From positions 226,856 through 290,855 of the forward strand of contig CAVPPW010000007.1 of NCBI GenBank assembly GCA_963707445.1: DNA of 64,000 nucleotides, in the 5' to 3' direction. Shown one piece after another: positions 58,464-64,000 of this stretch (positions within the stretch are counted from its first letter, which is position 1; each line of letters opens with the position of its first letter). Below the pieces are notes generated by a model that had not been told where the DNA came from, searched no databases, and worked only from the letters and a program-made list of their open reading frames with translations. This DNA is from JALORV01 sp963707445 (GTDB lineage: Bacteria > Pseudomonadota > Gammaproteobacteria > Burkholderiales > Burkholderiaceae_F). Position numbers and translations under genes: made by a program.

Positions 58464-58718
58464 TCATGCCGGCGACTCCCCGTCACGTGGCAAGGCCAGC
58501 GCGGTGGGACCCACCGACCCGATGTAACGGCTACAAGGCTCCCCGCGGTGATGGGGTGCCGAACCCTGGGCATCGTGCAGCTCGATGTCCCCCGCGGCCC
58601 CAAGAGCCTTCCCTGACCGCCACAGCGCCACCCGGCAGCGATCCGAGCAGGTCCGCCGGTCGCGCCGGTCGCGCTCGTCGAGGTCCTGGCCGCACCAGTG
58701 GCATCGGCCGAGGTTCAT
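58464..58718 (-). CDS. Small zinc-finger protein of the integrative element
   Basis: 84 residues. Four cysteines in RCHWCGQDLDERDRRDRRTC then SDRCRVALWRSG form a CxxC-n-CxxxC treble-clef-like finger, resembling short phage and element proteins. The ATG overlaps the upstream stop (ATGA at 58715-58718). The 3' half lies in the duplicated stretch also found at 56565-56706. Confidence 0.6.
   Translation of the reverse strand: MNLGRCHWCGQDLDERDRRDRRTCSDRCRVALWRSGKALGAAGDIELHDAQGSAPHHRGEPCSRYIGSVGPTALALPRDGESPA
58519..58653. repeat. Direct repeat, right copy
   Basis: Partner of 56565-56706. It overlaps the coding part of the zinc-finger gene from the finger to near its end, suggesting that a gene-sized duplication occurred inside the element and the left copy decayed. 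Confidence 0.7.
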
Positions 58719-59443
58719 GACGGCTCACCGGGGATGCCACGGGGACCGGTCGATCCTTCGCCCTCACGGCGATGCAGCTCGTCCTTCAGGCGACGACGGC
58801 GACCATCCTGCTCGGGAAGTCTCGCGAGCATGATCTCGATCGCCTCGCTGTCGGCCGCCTCCAGGTCGTTCATGTCAACACGCCGGCGGGGCGGCCCACC
58901 CATGGGGCCGGCCACGCCAACGCCATCAGCCACCGTAGGTGGCGGTGGCTGGCTGGGTTCAGCGACCGTTGGCGGTCGTTGAACGTTCGTTGAACGACCG
59001 TTGGATGAGGGCTTCGAGCCACCGTCGTTCGATGCCGCCTTACGGGCGCGGACCACACCGCTCCGCAGGCCGGCCTTCCGGGCCCGCCTCCCGGCGCTGT
59101 TCGATTTAGGGCGCGGGCGCTCGAACCATCGGGCCCATGCGTGACCTGGGATTCGCCCCTCGGCATCGAGGAGACCGACGGTGGCGAGGGTGGTCATCCG
59201 GTCGGGGGTGACCCCCCAGAGGCCCGCGGCCTCCTCCGCGGACAGCCTGCGACCTTCCCGCCACGAGGCAAGGAGGGTCTCCAGGTACACCACGACGGTA
59301 ATCGCTCGCTCACGCTCGTCAGGGATGTGCTGCAGCAACCGAAGCATCTTGGGGTCGTGGAGCAGATGAACGTCGATGTCGGCCCGCATGAGGCCGAGAT
59401 CGCGGTCGATGGGCCCCTCGGTGATGACCATCTTGGGCTTCAC
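58715..59443 (-). CDS. Possible replication-initiation-type protein of the element
   Basis: 242 residues from GTG 59443 (KPKMVITEGPIDRDLGLM). The N-terminal 100 residues (HDPKMLRLLQHIPDERERAI, LSAEEAAGLWGVTPDRMTTL) look like the winged-helix start of phage replisome-organiser or DnaD-like proteins. The middle is basic and low-complexity, and the end carries ADSEAIEIMLARLPEQDGRR. Function is inferred from layout and place only. GTGA overlap with the upstream small gene. Confidence 0.45.
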   Translation of the reverse strand: MKPKMVITEGPIDRDLGLMRADIDVHLLHDPKMLRLLQHIPDERERAITVVVYLETLLASWREGRRLSAEEAAGLWGVTPDRMTTLATVGLLDAEGRIPGHAWARWFERPRPKSNSAGRRARKAGLRSGVVRARKAASNDGGSKPSSNGRSTNVQRPPTVAEPSQPPPPTVADGVGVAGPMGGPPRRRVDMNDLEAADSEAIEIMLARLPEQDGRRRRLKDELHRREGEGSTGPRGIPGEPS

Positions 59444-59583
59444 GGCACGCCGACCTTGGAGACGCGACCGAACTCGTCTGCCTGGATGAACTCTGGCCTG
59501 CCGAGCTGCACGCTCCCGGCGGAGGCGTCGCAAGTCCGGCCGTCGGACTTGTCAGGAATCCGGGCTTTGGTGGTGCCGCTCAA
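59440..59583 (-). CDS. Small coupled gene of the element
   Basis: 47 residues from TTG 59583: SGTTKARIPDKSDGRTCDAS, then GSVQLGRPEFIQADEFGRVS and KVGVP. The stop overlaps the GTG of the next gene (GTGA). The frame stays open upstream to about 59,690, so the real start may be earlier and behind an indel. No family recognised. Confidence 0.4.
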   Translation of the reverse strand: MSGTTKARIPDKSDGRTCDASAGSVQLGRPEFIQADEFGRVSKVGVP

Positions 59584-59754
59584 GCGGCCGAGACGGTCAC
59601 GCTGATGCTCCTCGGCATCTGGATGCTGCTCACCGACAGCACTAGGGCTGATGGGGTCGTCGAGGACGTACGTTGAGCTTGGGCTGATCCTCGAACGAAG
59701 CCCCGGAGGGTTCTTCCACGTTGGTCCCTCAGGGAGAGAGCCGACCGAGCGGTC

Positions 59755-60126
59755 TCAGCCGCCGGTCGGTTCCCGGCCCATCTCTGGCGCCGTCAGGCGG
59801 CTCTGTTGCTGGTGTAGATCGTGGTGGTCACCATGTCGGTCAACAGCCCGGTCCGATGGTGACCCTTGACGCGCACCGCGGCGCGTCGCCAAACCCGGAG
59901 GCGCCGCGCCCGGGGCATCAGACCGCTCCTTGAGGTCGCCTGGCAATCTCGGTCCGATGGGAATCCATGCTTCCAGGCTCAAGAGCGGGATGCGTCGGCT
60001 TCGTGGGCCGAGGACGATGCTTGGTAGCTCCCCGCTCCTGACAAGCTCGTAGCACTTCGACCTGCTTACGGAGATGATTTCGGCAGCTTCGGCCACGGTA
60101 ACAAGCGCACGTTGATTGTCAGTCAC
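59755..60126 (-). CDS. AlpA/excisionase-like helix-turn-helix protein
   Basis: 123 residues, GTG 60126. MerR/AlpA-type winged helix: ALVTVAEAAEIISVSRSKCY, then ELVRSGELPSIVLGPRSRRI. Such proteins act as excisionases or as the master activator of satellite elements. After residue 60 the sequence turns Pro/Arg-rich and may be read in a wrong frame; typical relatives end near 65-75 residues. Divergent from the plus-strand regulator. Confidence 0.75.
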   Translation of the reverse strand: MTDNQRALVTVAEAAEIISVSRSKCYELVRSGELPSIVLGPRSRRIPLLSLEAWIPIGPRLPGDLKERSDAPGAAPPGLATRRGARQGSPSDRAVDRHGDHHDLHQQQSRLTAPEMGREPTGG

Positions 60127-60146
60127 TCGAACACCTCCTTGAGTCC

Positions 60147-60161
60147 GTACCGGACTGGTAC
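60147..60161. promoter_or_regulatory. Palindromic operator candidate 1 in divergent switch region
   Basis: GTACC-GGACT-GGTAC, a perfect five-base inverted repeat, lies between the excisionase-like and the winged-helix-like genes. A repressor or activator site of the element is likely. Confidence 0.5.
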
Positions 60162-60169
60162 ACTGCGTT

Positions 60170-60197
60170 GAGAATAGTTTCTGCGGGAGGTATTCTC
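60170..60197. promoter_or_regulatory. Palindromic operator candidate 2 in divergent switch region
   Basis: GAGAATA at 60170-60176 and TATTCTC at 60191-60197 form a perfect seven-base inverted repeat. It covers the ribosome site (GGGAGG) of the gene at 60200, so binding or folding could block its translation or transcription. Confidence 0.5.
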
Positions 60198-60199
60198 AA

Positions 60200-60859
60200 G
60201 TGACTGGCGAAAGCGACCATGAGGCAGAAGCGCCCACGGCCGAGGTCATCTCCGAGCGAGAGGTGCGAGTTCGCCGCGTGCTTGGGAGCGGGTGGGTCGC
60301 GGACTCCATCGTGCGAGCGTCTAGCGGTCGGCTGGACATCGTGGACGTGCACGTGCGGAACGAATCGGCCGGTGAGCCGCCGGAGGGACTCTCCGCGGCT
60401 CTGCTCCGAGAGGCCGTGCGCGTCCGCGACGTTCTTGAAGCGGCCCGCGAGGCCCTCCAAGAGGCGGGCACGCCAGGGTTGCGACTCGGCATCGCCGGGC
60501 TCGCCGAGGCCGCGGCAAGCAGCGGTAGGGAAGTCGAGCTAGCGTTGACGGCTCTCGTCTACGAGGCCGCGCTGGAGGCTGGAGTCCCTGCGCCCAACCG
60601 CGAAGTCGCCGTCCTCATGGGCACGGATACGGTCCGGGCAACCCGCAACATCTTCCACGCCCGTCAGCGAGGCTACCTGTCAAGCGCCGGCGGACGAGGT
60701 GTCGCAGGCGGCTCACTCACACCTGAGGGAGCGCGCCTCGTAGAGGGAGTGATCGCCGGGCTCGCACAGGACGGTTCTCTGCTTGTTCGTACGGCGAACG
60801 GATTCCTTCCAGCCCGAGGGCTTCGAACTCCGCGACTCGGACGCGGTCGCCATGGTTAG
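60200..60859 (+). CDS. Element regulator with C-terminal winged-helix-like region
   Basis: 219 residues, GTG 60200. The N-terminal part starts TGESDHEAEAPTAEVISERE. The C-terminal third (TDTVRATRNIFHARQRGYLS, GGSLTPEGARLVEGV) resembles the recognition helix and wing of small actinobacterial HTH proteins. Divergent from the excisionase-like gene and overlapping the integrase start. Probably an element regulator; the exact family is not recognised. Confidence 0.55.
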   Translation: MTGESDHEAEAPTAEVISEREVRVRRVLGSGWVADSIVRASSGRLDIVDVHVRNESAGEPPEGLSAALLREAVRVRDVLEAAREALQEAGTPGLRLGIAGLAEAAASSGREVELALTALVYEAALEAGVPAPNREVAVLMGTDTVRATRNIFHARQRGYLSSAGGRGVAGGSLTPEGARLVEGVIAGLAQDGSLLVRTANGFLPARGLRTPRLGRGRHG

Positions 60860-61995
60860 GCGTCGTGGGCCAGGCGAAGGTGCGGTCTACCGACGCGGCC
60901 TCGGACGGTCGGTGGGTCGGTGCCGTCAGCGTCGGCTATCGCGACGGGAAGCGGGTGCGGCGGTTCGTCTATGCATCGACTCGTCGCGAGCTTCGGGAGC
61001 GCATGTCGGCATTGCTTGCCGCCTCCCACCAAGGGCTGCCGGTGGCGTCCGACAGGCAGACCGTGGAGACCTTCCTCGCTGGATGGCTCTCGACCACTCG
61101 GTCATCGGTGAGGCCGCGGACGCACGAGTCATACACGGACATGGTCCGACTGCATCTCTTGCCCACCTTGGGCCACCAGCGACTCACGACCTTGGCGCCG
61201 CAGCACGTCCAGGCGCTGCTCGACGCCAAGCTGGCTGCGGGTCTGTCACCGAGGACGGTGCAGTACCTGCACGCCATCCTTCGCCGTGCGCTTGGTCAGG
61301 CGGTTCGCTGGGGGGTCGTGCCCCGGAACGTCGCCGCGCTGGTGTCCCCGCCTCGGGTGTCCCGGCGCGAGCTTCCGGTGCTGACTCCGGATGAGGCGCG
61401 CCATCTTCTTGAGCACGTCCGCGATGACCGGCTCGAAGCCCTCTACACGGTGGCGCTCGCTCTCGGGCTTCGTCAGGGCGAGGCACTGGGACTGCAATGG
61501 GAGGACGTCGACCTGGAGACGGGCACCCTGAGAGTGCGGCATACCCTCCAGCGAGTCGATGGCGCGCCCCGACTGATGGAGCCCAAGTCGGCACAGAGTC
61601 GGCGCACCATCGCGATGCCGTCGGTGGCGGTCCGTGCGCTGCGCGAGCACCGCACGCGCCAGCTTCAGGAGCGCCTCTGGGCTGGGTCCCGCTGGCAGAA
61701 GTCCGACTTCGTGTTCACGTCGACGATCGGAACGCCGCTCTACTCACGCCCCACCACCCAGCGGTTCCAGCGCATCTTGACCGCCGCTGGCCTTCCGCGG
61801 GTCACCTTCCACAGCCTGCGTCACTCCTGCGCTTCATTCCTGCTCGCCCAGGGTGTCTCGCCGCGGGTGGTCATGGAGACGTTGGGCCACTCGCAGTTCT
61901 CCACGACGATGGACATCTACGCGCACGTCATGCCTGCCATGCAGCGCGACGCCGCGGAGCGCATGGACGCCCTGCTTGCTGCCCCTGCCGGCTAG
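60852..61995 (+). CDS. int: Tyrosine recombinase (integrase)
   Basis: About 380 residues. Core-binding domain VETFLAGWLSTTRSSVRPRT and LSPRTVQYLHAILRRALGQA; catalytic domain with Arg in LGLRQGEALGLQWEDVDL, HxxR in FHSLRHSC, LGHSQF and the Tyr nucleophile in TMDIYAH. An extra G near 60897 hides the natural start: ATG 60852 gives MVRRRGPGEGAVYRR joined to ASDGRWVGAVSVG, the common integrase N-terminus. Without the correction the first usable start is GTG 60865. It faces tRNA-Gln, the likely attachment site. Confidence 0.92.
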
Positions 61996-62043
61996 GAACA
62001 CCCCGCCGTGGCTACACCGTGGCTACATTTCGAGAACCAGAGA

Positions 62044-62069
62044 GGCCCTTCAGGTGATTCTGAAGGGCC
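62044..62069 (+). terminator. Hairpin terminator after the integrase
   Basis: GGCCCTTCA and TGAAGGGCC form a perfect nine-base stem around an eight-base loop, followed by ATTTC. It lies 48 bases after the integrase stop and 18 bases from the tRNA 3' end. Confidence 0.7.
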
Positions 62070-62087
62070 ATTTCACGCTCAAAGAGT

Positions 62088-62162
62088 TGGCTGGCGAGGA
62101 AGGATTCGAACCTTCAATCCCCTGATCCAGAGTCAGGTGCCTTACCGTTTGGCCACTCGCCA
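62088..62162 (-). tRNA. tRNA-Gln (anticodon CTG), CCA encoded; integration site
   Basis: Reverse-strand cloverleaf: acceptor TGGCGAG pairs with CTCGCCA, discriminator G, CCA encoded. Anticodon arm CCTGA-CTCTGGA-TCAGG gives CTG for CAG codons. T arm AAGGTTCGAATCCTT. Its 3' end points at the integrase, the usual arrangement when an element integrates into a tRNA gene and restores it. Confidence 0.95.
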
Positions 62163-62294
62163 GTGACCCGGACAGGATAGCAGAGGCCGTGCACGGGTCC
62201 CCGTGCCACGCCGTCCGCGGGCACGCCATTTGGTAGCGTTGCGGAGCGACCCAGTGGCGCTCCAGCGTCACCCGCGCGGAAGGCAGGAGTCCTC

Positions 62295-63908
62295 GTGCCC
62301 GAGATCATCCACGGTATCGAGCGCCGGCCGCTGGAGGCCGGCAAGTCGCTCTTCGACTACGCGGACGAGGTCTCCATCGCCGTGCCCCAGTCGTGCGGGC
62401 GGTCCGGCCGCTGCCGGGAGTGCGTCGTCGAGGTCCGGCAGGGCGGCGAGGCGCTCTCGCCTCGCACGGAGGCGGAGGCCTACCTGCCTGAGGACTTCCG
62501 CCTGGCCTGCCAGGCCTCGGTCGTGGCCACCGACCAGGACATCGAGTTCGCCATCATCCGCCGGCGCATGCACATCCTGGAGGCCACGGGCGAAACGGCC
62601 AGCGAGGTCGACCCGGTGGTCACCGTCGAGGGGGACGCGGTCCTTTATGACGGCGCGCCCATCGATCATGCACGCGGTCGCCTGCTGGGCCTGGCCATCG
62701 ACGTGGGCACCACGACCGTCGTCTTCCGCGTCATCGACCTCGTGACCGGCCATACGGTGACCGGGGGCGCCTTCGAGAACCCGCAGCGCTTCGGCGGCAG
62801 CGACGTCATGTCGCGCATCACCTACGAGGCGACGCATCCGGGCGCCCTCCGCCAGGCCCTGCGCCGCGCGCTCAACGGCGCGCTCAAGGAGGTCTACGCC
62901 GAGGCCGGCATCGACCGCCACTGCGTCTACGAGGCCATGGTCGTGGCCAACTCGACGATGCGCGACATGTTCTTCGACCTGGACGTGGCGCCCATCGGCC
63001 GCATGCCCTACAAGTCGGTCACCGAGCTGGCCATGGCGCGCGGCGAGGCTGACTCCACGTGGCTCACCCGGCTCGCCCACGAGCTGGGCGTCTTCATGAA
63101 CCCGCATGGTCGGGTCGTCGGGGCGCCGCTGGTGGCCAGCCACGTGGGCGGCGACGTGGCCGCCGACCTGGTGGCCACCGAGCTCGGCCGGCTGTCCGGG
63201 ACGACGATGCTCGTGGACATCGGCACCAACACGGAGATCGTGGTCAGCGACGGGCGGCGCATCGTGGCTGCCTCCAGTCCCGCTGGTCCAGCCTTCGAGG
63301 GCGGCCTGCTGCGCTTCGGCATGCCGGGCGCGGACGGGGCCATCGAGAAGGTGCGCATCGAGGACGGCGGCTTCGCCATCGAGGTCATCGGCGACGTCGC
63401 GCCGCAGGGCATCTGCGGCTCCGGGCTCGTGGACATCCTGGCCGAGCTGCGGCGGGTGGATTGGATGACACCCATAGGCCGTTTCACCGATGGGCGCGAC
63501 GCCTATCCGATCGCCGCGGACCCGCTCATCACCTTCTCGCGCGCCGACGCCAGCCAGCTGGCCCAGGCCAAGGCTTCCAATGCTGCTGGCCAGCGCATCC
63601 TGTTGCGCCGGCTGGGGATCCACCCACAGCAGGTCGACCGCGTGCTTCTGGCTGGCGGCTTCGCCAATGCCATCGACATCGAGAACGCCATCGCCATCGG
63701 CTTCCTCGCTGACGTGCGACCCGATCACGTGGAACGGGTCGGCAACGCCGCGCTCCACGGCGCGGTCATGCTCCTCCTCTCGCGGGCGCGGCGCCGGGAG
63801 CTGGGCGACCTCGTCGGCCGCATCGAGCACGTCGAGCTGGAGACGGAGCCCGACTTCTTCGGGCTCTTCGTGGAGGGCTGCCTCTTCGAACCGGTCGGCG
63901 TCGCATAG
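62295..63908 (+). CDS. ASKHA-domain 2Fe-2S protein (RACo-type activator of corrinoid proteins)
   Basis: 537 residues, intact, GTG 62295 after GGCAGGAG. The N-terminal ferredoxin domain has PQSCGRSGRCRECVVEV and a fourth Cys in LACQASV. A linker leads to the large ASKHA/DUF4445 domain with ATPase motifs AIDVGTTTVVFRVIDL, MLVDIGTNTEIVVSDG and SSPAGPAFEGG, then ICGSGLVDILAEL and LAGGFANAIDIENAI. Relatives (RACo, RamA) use ATP to reduce inactivated Co(II) corrinoid to Co(I) in methyl transfer. The corrinoid protein and methyltransferase expected next to it are not in the window; about 90 bases remain after the stop. Confidence 0.9.
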   Translation: MPEIIHGIERRPLEAGKSLFDYADEVSIAVPQSCGRSGRCRECVVEVRQGGEALSPRTEAEAYLPEDFRLACQASVVATDQDIEFAIIRRRMHILEATGETASEVDPVVTVEGDAVLYDGAPIDHARGRLLGLAIDVGTTTVVFRVIDLVTGHTVTGGAFENPQRFGGSDVMSRITYEATHPGALRQALRRALNGALKEVYAEAGIDRHCVYEAMVVANSTMRDMFFDLDVAPIGRMPYKSVTELAMARGEADSTWLTRLAHELGVFMNPHGRVVGAPLVASHVGGDVAADLVATELGRLSGTTMLVDIGTNTEIVVSDGRRIVAASSPAGPAFEGGLLRFGMPGADGAIEKVRIEDGGFAIEVIGDVAPQGICGSGLVDILAELRRVDWMTPIGRFTDGRDAYPIAADPLITFSRADASQLAQAKASNAAGQRILLRRLGIHPQQVDRVLLAGGFANAIDIENAIAIGFLADVRPDHVERVGNAALHGAVMLLLSRARRRELGDLVGRIEHVELETEPDFFGLFVEGCLFEPVGVA

Positions 63909-64000
63909 CCGACCCGGCTCGTCGATCGTTGCAGCCGGCCGGCCAGAGGCCGCCGACCGGGGGCCTTCGCCCGGCCGACTCGGCGTCCATCAGTGACACT

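Larger units (their letters stand above)
55551..62087. mobile_element. Compact integrative element at tRNA-Gln, phage-satellite-like
   Basis: About 6.5 kb between the NTF2-like gene and the 3' end of tRNA-Gln. On the plus strand next to the tRNA: a winged-helix-like protein and a tyrosine integrase. Divergently on the minus strand: an AlpA/Xis-like protein and a run of coupled genes including a possible replication protein, a zinc-finger protein, a C5 cytosine methyltransferase and a terminase-small-subunit-like protein. No large terminase, portal, capsid or tail gene is visible. That inventory matches the plan of phage-inducible chromosomal islands. The right boundary is set by the tRNA; the left boundary is inferred. 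Confidence 0.6.

Noticed and set aside
62268..63830. A 520-codon minus-strand frame opposite the ASKHA gene
   Set aside because: Shadow frame: the plus strand has a complete, motif-rich protein.
1..64000. CRISPR arrays, rRNA genes, insertion-sequence transposases
   Set aside because: No regularly spaced repeats, no rRNA sequence and no transposase family were recognised in the window.

Overview
The window does not read as one continuous genome. It looks like three unrelated pieces of high-GC bacterial DNA joined end to end, at about 40,620 and about 52,806, each join falling inside a gene. Segment 1 (1-40,620) has the gene content and order of a betaproteobacterium of Burkholderiales type: mltD-gloB-methyltransferase-rnhA-dnaQ, mutL-miaA, purM-hda-pcnB-folK-dnk-panB-panC and queA-tgt-yajC-secD. 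Segment 2 (40,622-about 52,806) looks mycobacterial: FadD and acyl-CoA dehydrogenase, a proline-rich exported protein, LysE, and a Rieske oxygenase/P450/SDR/carboxymuconolactone decarboxylase catabolic cluster. Segment 3 (about 52,809-64,000) comes from another high-GC, probably Gram-positive or Chloroflexota-like organism; its lineage is uncertain.

Segment 1 by region. 1-3.5 kb: gltX start, a Vgb-like beta-propeller, tRNA-Val, an acyl-CoA ligase. 3.5-9.3 kb: dnaQ, an RND efflux pump with its adaptor, rnhA. 9.3-14.3 kb: methyltransferase, gloB, mltD, fabI and a small conserved protein. 14.4-20.6 kb: a complete selenoneine locus, senA (minus) diverging from senB-senC (plus), with a metallophosphoesterase, a small exported protein, a TlpA-like thioredoxin and a transglutaminase around it. 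20.7-23.8 kb: two paralogous ribbon-helix-helix-like proteins flanking a tiny double-glycine-type peptide and a TPR/HD-GYP signalling protein. 24-40.6 kb: conserved housekeeping genes, ending in a cut-off secD.

Segment 2 starts with the last codons of a P450, then a GAF-LuxR regulator, fadD and acyl-CoA dehydrogenase, small mycobacterial proteins, LysE, a TetR regulator with a partner, and a catabolic operon (Rieske oxygenase, two SnoaL/NTF2-like proteins, P450, SDR, CMD) cut by the second join. Segment 3 starts inside a CopB-type copper ATPase that diverges from a cupredoxin, followed by a compact integrative element of about 6.5 kb against tRNA-Gln. The element carries a tyrosine integrase, a winged-helix-like regulator, an AlpA/Xis-like protein, a possible replication protein, a zinc-finger protein, a C5 cytosine methyltransferase and a terminase-small-subunit-like protein. 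No capsid, portal or large terminase gene is visible, so it resembles a phage satellite. A RACo-type corrinoid-activation protein closes the window.

Many genes carry single-base frameshifts. In most cases I could reconstruct, one extra base was inserted, which suggests read or consensus error rather than gene decay. Coordinates of such genes span the reconstructed gene. Apparent fusions (methyltransferase-RnhA, Hda-HAD, YajC-SecD) come from the same errors.
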